From Pseudarthrobacter sp. W1I19 (GTDB taxonomy: Bacteria; Actinomycetota; Actinomycetes; Actinomycetales; Micrococcaceae), in the NCBI RefSeq assembly GCF_030817835.1, contig NZ_JAUSZR010000001.1:2480001-2544000 (forward strand): 64,000 nucleotides of DNA. Reading direction: 5' to 3'. The notes beneath the pieces were generated by a model. That model was not told where the DNA came from and did no database searches. It saw nothing but the letters and a program-made list of their open reading frames with translations. Positions 1 through 8,889 of the stretch are shown one piece after another. Position 1 is the stretch's first letter. Each line of letters starts with the position of its first letter. The position numbers and the translations under genes are program-made.

Positions 1-519
1 CACCGTATCGCGCATAGTCGTGGAGATCTGCTTCTCCGGGTACTGGTCACTGCGCAGGAGCAACGACAAGGCAATTCCGCTATTCGCCGCCATGACGATC
101 TTTGCCGCATCTTCAGGGGCGACCGTCAAGCGACCTTGGGCGGCGAGCCTTTCCAGATTGTCCTGCAGCAGACGCATCGCCTCCTGCCCGGCCTCTGCCG
201 GCACCGACAATGAGGTACCGAAAAGGAGCCGGTAGGCATGAGGGTGGTCAAGGGCGAACGCCACATGGCTGTCCCAACCGCGGTAGAGATCATCCAAAGG
301 GTCCCCGGACCTGTCTGCCGTACGCTTCATGCTCAGGTACTGATCCCAGACATGATCCACAACCGCGGACAACAACCCCTCCTTGTCACCAAAAAGCCTG
401 TAAAGCACCGGCTGGCTGGTACCGGCAGCATCGCACACTGCCCGGGTGGAAATGTCCCCACTCGTGGATCCGGAAAGCAACTCTGAGGCCTTGTCCAATA
501 TCGTTGCTCTCATATCCAT
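1..519 (-). CDS. TetR-family transcriptional regulator (partial, runs off the left edge)
   Basis: The reverse strand is open from an ATG at 519 to the window edge, giving 173 codons without a stop. The first 60 residues form a TetR-type helix-turn-helix: TRAVCDAAGTSQPVLYRLF followed by GDKEGLL, the usual YxxFxxKexL pattern ending the DNA-binding domain. The rest is helical and would be the ligand/dimer domain. A second ATG lies at 513. TetR proteins normally repress themselves or a neighbour, and inverted GTATCAAT copies sit just upstream. The C-terminus and the regulated target are outside the window, so the ligand is unknown. Confidence 0.85.
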   Translation of the reverse strand, partial: MDMRATILDKASELLSGSTSGDISTRAVCDAAGTSQPVLYRLFGDKEGLLSAVVDHVWDQYLSMKRTADRSGDPLDDLYRGWDSHVAFALDHPHAYRLLFGTSLSVPAEAGQEAMRLLQDNLERLAAQGRLTVAPEDAAKIVMAANSGIALSLLLRSDQYPEKQISTTMRDTV

Positions 520-576
520 GTATCAATACTAACAGACCTCCGGATCATTGCGTTACTTATTTGATATCATTGATAC
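520..576. promoter_or_regulatory. Possible TetR operator region
   Basis: The octamer GTATCAAT at 520-527 is repeated in inverted orientation at 569-576 (ATTGATAC). Each copy lies in a near-palindromic context (GTATCAATAC; TGATATCATTGATAC). The first copy touches the TetR start codon, a usual place for an autoregulatory operator. Evidence is sequence symmetry only. Confidence 0.35.
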
Positions 577-891
577 CAAGGCGCCGTGACTATTTGGATC
601 TGGGCACGCTCTGATGCGGTAGCCAAAGAGGCAGAAAGGCACCAAAGGCCGGGGCGGCGGATCCCCTTTAGACGGAAGGAGCCCGCCAATGGCAGTTGAG
701 AACCATCCTTGCTACCGCCTACATCGACGCCTGCGAGTTCAGAGCCGGGGCCCGAGGACTATCCTCAGGGGCTCGCTTCGCCACCGAAAGGTAGGCCGAG
801 ACCGCGGCCGACGACCGAAGCCTTGGGTAGGACCAAAGGAGCCTGTATTGCGCAAACGGTACGCTCTTTGAGCTCTTCGAAGGATTAAGGG
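577..891. other. Intergenic, no supported gene
   Basis: About 300 bases between the TetR gene and the convergent end of the GlxA gene. A 60-codon open frame at 689-871 is arginine-rich, of low complexity and resembles nothing known to me. I see no RNA gene or terminator here. Confidence 0.5.
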
Positions 892-1866
892 TCAACTGCT
901 GACAATACGAGGATCAGTTGTCGAAAACCTTGCTCTATAGTTGCTGGGTGTAACCTGCAGGCGCGCTACGAAGCTTCGGCGCATGGACTCTGCACTGCCG
1001 AACCCCGCCGCACGGGCCGCTGCGGTGACGCTTTGACCTGTCTCGAGGAACGTCTTGGCATGTTCCAAGCGCATTTGTTCAATGAATCTACCCGGTGAGG
1101 TGCCCAACTCATTGGCAAAGAGTCGTGAAACCTGCCGTGGGCTCAAGCCCACCATAGCCCCCATGTAGTCGACACTCAGGTCCTGTGCCGGGTGGGCCGA
1201 AACGTGGTCGATGATCTCCCGCAACGGCCTGCTGCCAACGGGGTTCATTTTCAGGGGTGCGGAGAATTGTGACTGGTTGCCGGGACGTTGCATGAACAGC
1301 ACCAGGTTCCTCGCCACGTTTCGAGCCAACCCGGCACCATGGTCCTGCTCCACCAAGGCCAGGGCAAGATCTATGCCCGCGGACACACCCGCTGAGGTGA
1401 ATACACCTCGATCCTCCACAAAAAGTGCGTCTGGTTCGACAGCCACGTCCGGGTACGAGCGGGATAAAACCTGCGCGTGCCGCCAATGCGTCGTAGCCCG
1501 GCGCCCGGACAAAACGCCGGCAGAGGCCAGCACGAACGCGCCGGTGCAGATCGATACCGTCCTTCGCACCTGGGGATGCAGGAGCCTCGCCGCTGCCACG
1601 AGCCCGTCGGGTATCGGTTTTCCCACTAAGTTATCGCCGCCCGGCACCACGAGGGTGTCGATCTGTGTCTCCAGATCTACGGCTCCCTCAACGTCCAGCC
1701 GCGTTCCAATCGATGTCAGGACGGGGGCTCCGGCAGCCGACACATAAGCCAGCCTGTAGTCCGCCCCGAACATGTTCGCCTCGGCGAACACTTCGGCAGG
1801 TCCGGACACGTCCAGGAGTTTCACACCGTCAAAGACGACAAAGACGACATTCAATGAATTGGCCAT
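892..1866 (-). CDS. GlxA-family transcriptional regulator (DJ-1/PfpI + AraC HTH), copy 1
   Basis: The protein has 324 residues. The N-terminal half is a DJ-1/PfpI-type domain, from VVFDGVKLLDVSGPAEVF through VVPGGDNL to the nucleophile-elbow region SICTGAFVLASAGVL with its conserved Cys. The C-terminal ~110 residues carry two AraC-type helix-turn-helix motifs (DYMGAMVGLSPRQVSRLF and AARAAGFGSAESMRRSF). The ATG at 1866 is chosen because GGAGGTGG lies immediately upstream and the protein then begins right at the DJ-1 domain; an upstream in-frame start adds 30 arginine-rich residues. GlxA-type regulators act in the cytoplasm and usually control adjacent catabolic or detoxification genes. The HD-domain gene 160 bp upstream on the same strand is the likely partner, since the same pairing recurs at 3.2-5.0 kb. 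Confidence 0.9.
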   Translation of the reverse strand: MANSLNVVFVVFDGVKLLDVSGPAEVFAEANMFGADYRLAYVSAAGAPVLTSIGTRLDVEGAVDLETQIDTLVVPGGDNLVGKPIPDGLVAAARLLHPQVRRTVSICTGAFVLASAGVLSGRRATTHWRHAQVLSRSYPDVAVEPDALFVEDRGVFTSAGVSAGIDLALALVEQDHGAGLARNVARNLVLFMQRPGNQSQFSAPLKMNPVGSRPLREIIDHVSAHPAQDLSVDYMGAMVGLSPRQVSRLFANELGTSPGRFIEQMRLEHAKTFLETGQSVTAAARAAGFGSAESMRRSFVARLQVTPSNYRARFSTTDPRIVSS

Positions 1867-2029
1867 GCCCACCTCCGCTTGTAAATACCAGGCGTCCCGT
1901 TGGCAATCACGGTCCGCGCCCCCACGTCCTCGAACGTTCCGGGGCACAGGCGGCAACTCTAATGCTGCTGCCCGTGGCCCGGTTTGTCACCGCCCAACGT
2001 CACAGGAGGCGTCGACGTAGGGCATAACA

Positions 2030-2668
2030 CTATTCAGACCAGTCATTGCCCAAAATGATCCGGACAAAATCTTCGCGCTGGAAGGACGGATCGAAGTGAC
2101 TGATCACGTCATCGTTCATGGTTCCGAAGGTTGTTTCCGGGCGGTCCTTCATGCCTTCGTAAAAGGCTTCCAGAATGCGCTGTTTGAACTGCGGACGCGG
2201 GTGGGCGCGGACGACTTCCTGGCGGCCCTCGTCGCTGATCTTGTCCAGGCGCAGTCCCAGAACGTCAGTCTCAACACCGAGGGTCACCACCGCCACCTCA
2301 GGGGCAAGTGACATAGGTATTTCGGGGGTGGTGTGAAGGGCAATGCCCAGCCAGACATTCCGGGCGTCCTGTTCGGAACGACCATGCTCACGCAAGAAGT
2401 CATAGGCGGCTTCTGCGCCATCGACTTCAAAGCGTCGGTCCGCAGTCCTGTATTTCGGCGTCAACCCCAAGTCGTGGAACATTCCACCTACGTAGGCGAG
2501 TTCCGGGTCAGGCTGCAGACCCATGGCCTTCGCCTGGAGCATTCCCCACAGAAAAACCCTGCGGGAGTGGTTGAAAATGGTCGGGTCTGCTGCCTGCCGC
2601 ACTAGGGCCGTAGCTTCGCGTGTCAGCTTCGTGTCGGGGACTACGATCCCGCCGATTGTTTCAGTCAT
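2030..2668 (-). CDS. HD-domain metal-dependent hydrolase-like protein, copy 1
   Basis: The protein has 212 residues and a metal-binding HD signature: His34 in FNHSRRVF, then His65-Asp66 in GGMFHDLGLTP, with a later ALHTTPEIP helix. This arrangement resembles HD proteins of the cyanamide-hydratase type rather than phosphodiesterase or dGTPase HD proteins; that subfamily placement is from memory. It starts at ATG 2668, or GTG 2671, behind AAGGAA. It lies directly upstream of GlxA copy 1 on the same strand. A clear paralogue lies at 4341-4979 (shared IFNHSRRVF/LFHHSRRVF, MFHDLGL/LFHDTGL, ALHTTPxIP, DRPETTFGTMN/HRPDTTYGTIN). The substrate is unknown; a small nitrogenous or reactive compound is only a guess from the family. 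Confidence 0.8.
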   Translation of the reverse strand: MTETIGGIVVPDTKLTREATALVRQAADPTIFNHSRRVFLWGMLQAKAMGLQPDPELAYVGGMFHDLGLTPKYRTADRRFEVDGAEAAYDFLREHGRSEQDARNVWLGIALHTTPEIPMSLAPEVAVVTLGVETDVLGLRLDKISDEGRQEVVRAHPRPQFKQRILEAFYEGMKDRPETTFGTMNDDVISHFDPSFQREDFVRIILGNDWSE

Positions 2669-3212
2669 CACTGTTCCTTACCGTATGAATTAGCCAGAAC
2701 CCACTGGCGCCCCTCCAGAATCCCGTGTCAGGGCCGCGCGCAACACTGTCAGGAAAGACGTCTTTCCCACAGATCCGGACATATCGCTCCAAGGACCCAT
2801 AGTTTTCTGTTAGATCAACGGCGCCTTAGGAAGCGAGCCCCCATATTTCGGCGACGGGACCGAGCTCGGGTTCTCGCTGTGTGTTTTCATTCAGTGAGAG
2901 ACATTGCCTCGGGGGCTCCGGACTGTGATCTGACTAGCCCAACCGATCGAGTAGGTTGTTCAGGCTGACGGATCCTGTTTCCGATGGCGGCGGCGCCCAC
3001 AGGGCGCACCGGGCCAACGATGTCCGCTTCACCGTATTGCCGTGATTATGGGCAAGCATGGAGACCGTGTCCAGTTGAAGGTCATCTGTGAAGAGCTCCG
3101 TTTTCAGCAGTCGATGCTCGGCATGCAACCGGCCTTAGCTTCAAAAGGAATCCGCGGCAGTTCTTGCTGAACTCTTCGCTGATGGAATAGACGCGGGAGC
3201 CCTGCACCAGGA
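2669..3212. other. Intergenic, no supported gene
   Basis: About 540 bases between the HD gene (reading leftward) and the end of GlxA copy 2. A 64-codon reverse-strand frame at 2934-3128 has no recognisable motif and no clear ribosome site. The left part should hold the promoter of the HD gene. Confidence 0.5.
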
Positions 3213-4244
3213 CTATTTGATTAGAACTTGTGCGGTTTCAGCTCGTCGGGCGGTGCGGAAACGGCGCTGATAGGTAGCCGGAGTCATTCCCAATTCGCGG
3301 GCAAAGACCCTTCGCAGGCTTTCGTAGCTGGGAAAGCCTGCACGTTCAGCCGCTTGCGTCGCCGTATACCCTTGGTCCAAAAGGGCCTTCGCGATGTCGC
3401 AACGTATGGACTCGACGTACCTGGCTGGCGTCGTCGACAACTCATCCTGGAACAGGCGACTGAGATGCCGGGGGCTGAGATTCAAATGCCCAGCCAGATC
3501 TGCAAGTGAATGGCTTGCCGATGGATCAGCTGTTACGAGGTCTACGACTCGTCGCAGCGCCGGAGTACGGGGAGGCGAACCCTGCAAAGGGGCCGAAAAC
3601 TGGGACTGGCCGCCGGCCCTTTGCAGATAAACCACCAGAGCGCGCGCAACTTCCCGAGTGAGGTCTGCCCCATGGTCCTCTTCGACAAGCGCTAATGCCA
3701 GGTCAATACCCGCTGTTACTCCCGCTGACGTGTATATCGATCCGTCACGGACGTATATCGAGTCTGGCTCCACATGTACTTTCGGGTGGCGGGCGGCCAG
3801 CTTATGTGCAACCTTCCAGTGCGTTGTTGCGCGCCTGCCGTCCAATAGGCCTGTAGCAGCGAGGATAAAAGCACCGGTACAAATTGAGGCAACGCGCTGG
3901 GCCCGCGGGGAAAGGGCGGCGACAGTGCTGACCAAGCCGGGCGACAGGGCGGTGCTCGGATATATGTCGCCCCCTGGGATGAGGAGGGTGCGGGGCCCAG
4001 GCATAAAGCTCACGCCGCCCTCGACGGCAAGTCCGATACCAGTCGAGGTTGTAACGGCCGAACCGGTTGGAGACAGCAATGCTATCCGGTAGTCAGCTCC
4101 GAGCCGGTTCGCTTCTGCGAATACGTCTGCAGGGCCGGCAACGTCGAGGAGCTTCACGCCGTCGTACACCAAAATCGCGACCAGATGACTGCCGGGGGTC
4201 TTTCTTCTATCCGGCTTGGACATGTCCTTATATGGGTGGTTCAT
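3213..4244 (-). CDS. GlxA-family transcriptional regulator (DJ-1/PfpI + AraC HTH), copy 2
   Basis: The protein has about 343 residues and is a paralogue of the 892-1866 protein. It shows the same LVYDGVKLLDVAGPADVFAEANRLGADYR opening (split here as LVYDGVKLLDVAGPADVFA then EANRLGADYR), the ASICTGAFILAATGLLDGRR nucleophile region, EEDHGADLTREVAR and a C-terminal double HTH (LAGHLNLSPRHLSRLF; AAERAGFPSYESLRRVF). ATG 4244 is used; ATG 4223 (MSKPD) is an alternative that matches copy 1 in length. A longer frame to 4442 would run into the divergent gene and is unlikely. It is divergent from the HD/MFS operon starting at 4341, and the ~96-bp gap should hold both promoters and its binding site. Confidence 0.88.
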   Translation of the reverse strand: MNHPYKDMSKPDRRKTPGSHLVAILVYDGVKLLDVAGPADVFAEANRLGADYRIALLSPTGSAVTTSTGIGLAVEGGVSFMPGPRTLLIPGGDIYPSTALSPGLVSTVAALSPRAQRVASICTGAFILAATGLLDGRRATTHWKVAHKLAARHPKVHVEPDSIYVRDGSIYTSAGVTAGIDLALALVEEDHGADLTREVARALVVYLQRAGGQSQFSAPLQGSPPRTPALRRVVDLVTADPSASHSLADLAGHLNLSPRHLSRLFQDELSTTPARYVESIRCDIAKALLDQGYTATQAAERAGFPSYESLRRVFARELGMTPATYQRRFRTARRAETAQVLIK

Positions 4245-4340
4245 GGCTTGACAGAGGCGGTACTGGGAAGCGGTCCACTGGCAATGTGGTAATCGGACCT
4301 TTGGTTCGGTCCTACCCTTACAAGCGAAAGTGAGCACGTC

Positions 4341-4979
4341 ATGTCTGAAATTATCGCAGGGGTCCTGATCCCCGAGAGTTCGGCGGTCACAGAGGCCACT
4401 CGCTTCATTGAAGAAACCACCAACCCGCTTCTGTTCCACCACTCACGCCGCGTCTTTTTGTTTGGCTCAATCCAGGCTCGAGCCAAAGGCCTGGCGCCTG
4501 ACCCTGAGCTTCTTTACGTGGCATCGCTCTTTCATGACACGGGCCTGCTGACGCCATTCTCGGGAACTGAGCAGCGCTTTGAAATCGATGGTGCCGACCA
4601 TGCGCGGGCATTCCTTCTCGGTCATGGCTTCTCCTCACGGGATGCCGAAGTAGTCTGGAACGCGATCGCCCTGCACACCACGCCAGGCATCCCTGGGCGC
4701 ATGGGACCTGAAGTAGCTGCCACGAATCTTGGAGTTTTGACTGACGCTATTGGACTCGGCCTGCAGGATCTTGACCCAGGCGTCGTGGAGGAGATAACGG
4801 CAGTACACCCCCGAGGCGATTTCAAGAACGAGTTTCTGCAAGCATTCCATGAAGGACTCAAGCACCGCCCAGACACTACGTATGGCACCATCAACGCAGA
4901 CATTCTTGAACACTTCGAACCCGGCTTCCGCCGTACCAGCATGGTCGAACGCATTATCGGCTCACACTGGCCTTCGTAA
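4341..4979 (+). CDS. HD-domain metal-dependent hydrolase-like protein, copy 2
   Basis: The protein has 212 residues, the same length as its paralogue at 2030-2668. Metal ligands are His34 of FHHSRRVFLFG and His65-Asp66 of ASLFHDTGL. It is read divergently from GlxA copy 2 and followed after 13 bp by an MFS transporter, so the two are probably one transcript under GlxA control. The repeated GlxA-HD pairing suggests the regulator senses the compound, or a relative of it, that the HD protein acts on, with the MFS protein moving substrate or product. The enzymatic reaction cannot be read from the sequence. Confidence 0.8.
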   Translation: MSEIIAGVLIPESSAVTEATRFIEETTNPLLFHHSRRVFLFGSIQARAKGLAPDPELLYVASLFHDTGLLTPFSGTEQRFEIDGADHARAFLLGHGFSSRDAEVVWNAIALHTTPGIPGRMGPEVAATNLGVLTDAIGLGLQDLDPGVVEEITAVHPRGDFKNEFLQAFHEGLKHRPDTTYGTINADILEHFEPGFRRTSMVERIIGSHWPS

Positions 4980-4992
4980 AAAGCCCCTGAGC

Positions 4993-6222
4993 ATGCACAT
5001 GCGAGACAAGGAAAAGCCTGGTGACAGGCAAGTGAGCCCTAAGACAGCTTTCGCCATCCTCGCGGTCGCCACCGTGGCCCTCATGGCGACCGCCAGTGCC
5101 CCGTCACCGATTTACCCCATCTACCAAGAACGATGGCATTTTTCCACGACGCTGTTGACCGTTATCTTCACCGTGTATGTCGCCGGGCTACTTGGTGCAC
5201 TGCTCACCGTAGGGTCTCTTAGCGACCACATTGGTCGACGACCTGTACTGGTCGCCGCCTTCTTGGTGGCAGCCACCAGTACAGCGCTTTTTTGGACAGC
5301 CAACGGTCCGGCAGCTCTCATTACCGCCAGGCTCGCCCAAGGCGTCGCCTCCGGGACAGCGATGAGCGCCTTGGCGGCCGGCCTGCTGGACTTCGCACCG
5401 CGAGCACGCCCCCATTTGGGTGCGACCTTGACGGCCGTAGGGACGAGCCTGGGCATGGCAACCGGAGCTGGCGCTGTTGGGCTCCTCAGCCAGTGGACTC
5501 CCCGCCCGGACTTCTACGTTTTTCCAGTGCTCACGCTGATGTTCCTCGGACTGGCTGCTGTTTCCTGTCTACTCCCCCAAGCCAGAGTACGCCGCGTGCC
5601 GGCGTGGGCGGCTGTCAGACCCAGACTTCGGCTCGAGACCCATGCCCGGCCACAGTTCTGGGCCAGTGTTCCCAGCACAATAGCAGGATGGGCGGCCACC
5701 GGTTTGTTCCTGGCACTCGTTCCCTCCCTGGTCCGCGAGGAGCTTCATCTGAAGTTCGCATCGGCAGGGGGACTGACGATCGCAGTGCTCTACATTGCCG
5801 TAACGGTCGGAGGCATCTGGTCGACCCACCGAAGCGCTCGTGGCGCTGTAATCCTGGGGGCGGCACTCATGACCGGCGGCGCGGCCACACTGGCCCTCTC
5901 GCTGGAGATGGACTCAATCCAAGAATTTGCTGCCGGATCCTTCGCAGTCGGTTTAGGCATCGGTCTGACATTCAACGGCAACCTTAGATCTATCGGTAAC
6001 GTCACCGCTCCGGCCAGGCGGTCACAGACATTTACTATCATTTACATCCTCAGCTATGCATCCTTGAGCATCCCCACGCTGGCAGCGGGCATCGTCGCTC
6101 CCTCATGGGGTCTGGAGGTAACAAGCCATGCATTCATCGGCTTCGTCGGAACCCTCTCGGCCGGCGCCCTCGCCTGCGCAGTTCTCTTTCCCCTTACACG
6201 GAAGAGCAACTCTCCGACTTGA
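4993..6222 (+). CDS. MFS transporter (DHA1-type, probable exporter)
   Basis: About 409 residues from ATG 4993 (or ATG 4999), with roughly twelve hydrophobic segments. The MFS motif A is present in loop 2-3 (VGSLSDHIGRRPVLVAAF). The N-terminal segment ends ASAPSPIYPIYQERWHF, a pattern seen in drug/metabolite exporters of the DHA1 group. An open frame extends upstream to 4849 but overlaps the HD gene by 130 bp and is rejected. It is co-directional with the HD gene 13 bp away, so co-transcription is likely. The substrate is unknown. Confidence 0.85.
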   Translation: MHMRDKEKPGDRQVSPKTAFAILAVATVALMATASAPSPIYPIYQERWHFSTTLLTVIFTVYVAGLLGALLTVGSLSDHIGRRPVLVAAFLVAATSTALFWTANGPAALITARLAQGVASGTAMSALAAGLLDFAPRARPHLGATLTAVGTSLGMATGAGAVGLLSQWTPRPDFYVFPVLTLMFLGLAAVSCLLPQARVRRVPAWAAVRPRLRLETHARPQFWASVPSTIAGWAATGLFLALVPSLVREELHLKFASAGGLTIAVLYIAVTVGGIWSTHRSARGAVILGAALMTGGAATLALSLEMDSIQEFAAGSFAVGLGIGLTFNGNLRSIGNVTAPARRSQTFTIIYILSYASLSIPTLAAGIVAPSWGLEVTSHAFIGFVGTLSAGALACAVLFPLTRKSNSPT

Positions 6223-6512
6223 TGACACGGAAGACCAATGGAACGAATCGACTCTTCCCTGTCAGGGTCAGTCTCAGTTGCTTTACCCAACCCCTCCCCA
6301 GAACAACGGAGAACGCCAGTGTCAACACCATTCATAGCCGTATCAACCGACAATGAATCGTCGTCATCGCTGAAGGCCGTTTCCCAGGCACGACATCCTT
6401 GGTCCGCTTTTGTCGGCCCCGACATCAGCCGTCCTAAGTCTGCCAAACGATCACTTCAGGGCCTCCTGGCAATGGACCGGCGCCGACTTTCGGGTTGCTA
6501 GGGGGCTTGATT

Positions 6513-7457
6513 GTGGAACCAAGCCAGAAAAATGGTGGGCTCTGGGATGTTGAGGTCGAACGTCGTCGTCTGCTCGGGTTGGCCTACCGCATGCTTGGTA
6601 CGATCAGTGACGCCGAGGACGCCGTTCAGGAAGCATTCCTTCGCTGGTACCGGCTTGACGAGGCCGAGCGAGCAACCGTGACTAACCCGGCTGGTTGGTT
6701 TACCCGGGTAGCCAGCAGGATTTGCCTTGACGTGCTTGGCAGTGCACGGGCCCGTCGTGAAAAGTATGTGGGTGAGTGGCTGCCCGAACCCTTGCCATCC
6801 GGTTACCTTCCGGCCGCACGAAAGACGCCGGACTTTGGATCAGACCGGGAGGGGGATCCGCTAGGTCGGGTTACGCTGGACGAGTCGGTGAGCACGGCGC
6901 TGCTCGTTGTCCTCGAGACCATGACGCCTGCCGAACGGGTTGCATTCGTTCTGCACGACATCTTTGCTTTCTCCTTCGAAGAGATCGGAAACATCGTAGG
7001 CAGATCACCCGCGGCGGCAAGGAAGCTCGCAAGTTCCGCAAGGCGCCGCATCGGATCCGAACGGCACAAACCAGTTGATAGGCAGGAGCATGCGCGAGTA
7101 CTGAACGCATTTGGTAATGCTTGCCGACGCGGTGATTTACAAGCCCTGACCGGGTTACTCGATCCGGCCGTGGTCCTTCGTTCCGACGGTGGCGGAGTTG
7201 TTCGTGCCGCTATAAACCCCATTACAGGTCCCTCCAAGGTCGGGCGCTTCATTCTCGGCGTGCTGAAAAAACAGGCCGGCGTGCATGTTCAAACGATTAC
7301 AACTGTCGAGGGGCCAGCGTTGGCTCTAATGCACCACACCGCGGTTACGGGGATTGTCAACGTGTCGGTTGACGGTGGATGTGTACTCAGGATTTGGATT
7401 CAGTGGAACCCGGAAAAATTGTCCAGCTGGCCGAGACAGACTACGGGGACCTCATAA
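6513..7457 (+). CDS. sigJ: ECF41-group RNA polymerase sigma factor with SnoaL-like C-terminal domain
   Basis: About 314 residues from GTG 6513, which has AGGGGG seven bases upstream; TTG 6495 or 6507 are alternatives. Region 2 is LLGLAYRMLGTISDAEDAVQ plus EAFLRW, and region 4 is TPAERVAFVLHDIFAFSFEE plus the HTH GNIVGRSPAAARKLASSARR. Two hallmarks of ECF41 are visible: WLPEPL in the linker and, in the SnoaL-like tail, DGGGVVRAA and a terminal WNPEKL (consensus NPDKL). In this group the tail both inhibits and supports the sigma factor, and there is no classical anti-sigma gene. ECF41 targets are often oxidoreductase or carboxymuconolactone-decarboxylase genes next door; the neighbour here is a decayed DUF4193 gene. 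The symbol is by family only. Confidence 0.88.
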   Translation: MEPSQKNGGLWDVEVERRRLLGLAYRMLGTISDAEDAVQEAFLRWYRLDEAERATVTNPAGWFTRVASRICLDVLGSARARREKYVGEWLPEPLPSGYLPAARKTPDFGSDREGDPLGRVTLDESVSTALLVVLETMTPAERVAFVLHDIFAFSFEEIGNIVGRSPAAARKLASSARRRIGSERHKPVDRQEHARVLNAFGNACRRGDLQALTGLLDPAVVLRSDGGGVVRAAINPITGPSKVGRFILGVLKKQAGVHVQTITTVEGPALALMHHTAVTGIVNVSVDGGCVLRIWIQWNPEKLSSWPRQTTGTS

Positions 7458-7719
7458 ATAGCACCAGCATCGTGGCCGCCTGCCCCCGCCCCCCCTTCGC
7501 TATTCGCAACGGTCCGCCCGTACATTTCAAGGGCGATTTCAGGGCAGCGGACGACTAGGGATTTTGCTGTCAGCACGCCAACTTGATGTCCGGCAGCAAG
7601 GAAATGAGCTTCAGAATAGGGCCGGGACGGCTGTTCCTGCACATCAACAGCGGTCAGTCTCAGAATCGTACCTGACAGCCGAGCCACTAATAGCTTGTCC
7701 CGCCGCGACTGGGGACCGC

Positions 7720-7968
7720 CTAGCCCTCGCACTCGACACAGTTTGAGTGGCCGTTGCTCTCCCGCGCCAGCTGGGACCGGTGCCGGACGAGGAAACAGGA
7801 GTAGCAGGTGAACTCGGAACTCGTCGGCGGCTTGGGGAATTACCTGCACGATGAGCTCGTCTGAGATGATTTCGCCGCCTGGTGTCAGCCCTTCATTCAG
7901 GGCATCAGCTTCGTCCAATTCGGTAACGACGCTGCGGAAGACCTGTGAGGAACCCTGCTGCAGAACTG
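7720..7968 (-). pseudogene. Decayed DUF4193-type zinc-ribbon protein gene, copy 1
   Basis: The reverse strand encodes ELDEADALNEG, GGEIISDELIVQVIPQ and DEF, then after a frame change CFLVRHRSQLARE, ending CVECEG and a stop at 7720. This is the layout of the small actinobacterial DUF4193 proteins (acidic N-terminus, then a CxxC...CxxC zinc ribbon). The frame breaks where GAGTTCC is followed at once by GAGTTCA. Removing one 7-base copy restores DEFTCYSCFLVRHRSQL. So a 7-bp duplication inactivated it. The N-terminus is also not recognisable. A second, more eroded copy lies at 17551-17748. Confidence 0.75.
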
Positions 7969-7973
7969 GATAG

Positions 7974-8118
7974 CTAAAGGTCGCTGCTGATGTTGGCAAG
8001 TACTGGTCCTACGCTGTCAAAGGGCACCCGCAGTTTGACTGCGATGTGGAGAACGCCGATGAAGACGAAGCCGAACATCGAAGCACGCTCCGGCATGTTC
8101 TGGGCGTCGGGCGTCATG
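7974..8118 (-). CDS. Small hypothetical protein with one membrane segment
   Basis: A 47-codon frame starting ATG 8118, with GGAG about ten bases upstream. It contains one hydrophobic stretch (MFGFVFIGVLHIAV) and then a polar tail. It may be a genuine small protein or the surviving N-terminus of a membrane protein, since it lies among decayed genes and ends just before the DUF4193 relic. I do not recognise the family. Confidence 0.3.
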
Positions 8119-8279
8119 GTAGGTTCTCCATCCTTCCTGCGGTGTCCAGAGCCGGTCACCCATCTGATTCTGCCCTTGGCAGACCCGAGCATGTTCTGAT
8201 TAGGTCTGCCAATTCGTCCACATTTACACCAATACTCTCGTGGTAGGGCTGCGCGGTTAATTAACAGGCAAAGGCAGGT

Positions 8280-8369
8280 CAGTTCGCCCGCCAACATCAC
8301 TGCCAGCATGCGGCCGATGCCGCGGCCACCTCCCGTCACAACTCCATGCCGACCGTTCAAATCCATCAA
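8280..8369 (-). pseudogene. N-terminal remnant of a short-chain dehydrogenase (SDR)
   Basis: From ATG 8369 or 8366 the reverse strand reads MDLNGRHGVVTGGGRGIGRM, the beta1-alpha1 Rossmann start of an SDR with its TGGGRGIG nucleotide-binding motif. Homology stops after about 30 residues (LAGEL), and the frame continues into unrelated Cys/Arg-rich sequence. No catalytic YxxxK part is found nearby. It is a truncated relic in the 7.5-8.4 kb graveyard. Confidence 0.65.
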
Positions 8370-8425
8370 AAGTCTCGTTAGGATCTGCCAGTACTAACCA
8401 GTTGCCAGCAGAAACGGCGAGTCCG

Positions 8426-8818
8426 CTAGCATTTTCGTCGTCCCGCTGACGAAGTTCCCGCCGCTTTGTGAAGAAATTGCTGAGCCTGCGTCACGTAGTG
8501 GATAGCACGGAGTTGGTGCGGTGCAAGCCGTATCTCGAACCCCGAGGCCTTATCAATAAGTACCCTTTCCCTCGGGCCATCCTGGGCGATCCATGCGATC
8601 TTGCCGTCTGCCGTAGCAGCATCGACGTAACCGCGCCGAAACAAGGTGCCACAGAGAAGCACTTCGACTTCCACACCGGGCAATTTCGTCCAGTCATAGA
8701 ACGGGTAAGACGCCAGGGGCCCTACATGGGGAATGTCCGTCATTTCCCTAGGATTCGGCTTCACACCTAGAGAACGGGCGGGGGCGACTATCGGCATGAC
8801 TGGGTTCAATCCCCCCAT
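8426..8818 (-). CDS. Small hypothetical protein (GxVDA-DG-W type)
   Basis: Up to 130 residues; the start is uncertain among ATG 8818, 8797 and 8743. The core YVDAATADGKIAWIA ... RVLIDKASGFEIRL looks like a small beta-rich domain. A similar pattern occurs in the small protein at 14431-14775 (GQVDAVMPDGSAFWL ... RRLIHRTDGCTVW), suggesting both belong to one family of unknown function. It is divergent from the IclR gene at 8890. No signal peptide or membrane segment is visible. Confidence 0.55.
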   Translation of the reverse strand: MGGLNPVMPIVAPARSLGVKPNPREMTDIPHVGPLASYPFYDWTKLPGVEVEVLLCGTLFRRGYVDAATADGKIAWIAQDGPRERVLIDKASGFEIRLAPHQLRAIHYVTQAQQFLHKAAGTSSAGRRKC

Positions 8819-8889
8819 ACCGCGCCTCCCGTAGTCCAGAGCGTCTGGTGCTGAACCTAGTTCTTATGGCATCACCATAGAATCGACTC

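Noticed and set aside
102..614. 170-codon forward frame
   Set aside because: It lies antisense to the TetR gene, is rich in Pro/Arg/His and lacks any family feature.
689..871. Small arginine-rich forward frame
   Set aside because: Although GAAGGAG precedes it, composition is that of random GC-rich DNA and no homology is recognised.
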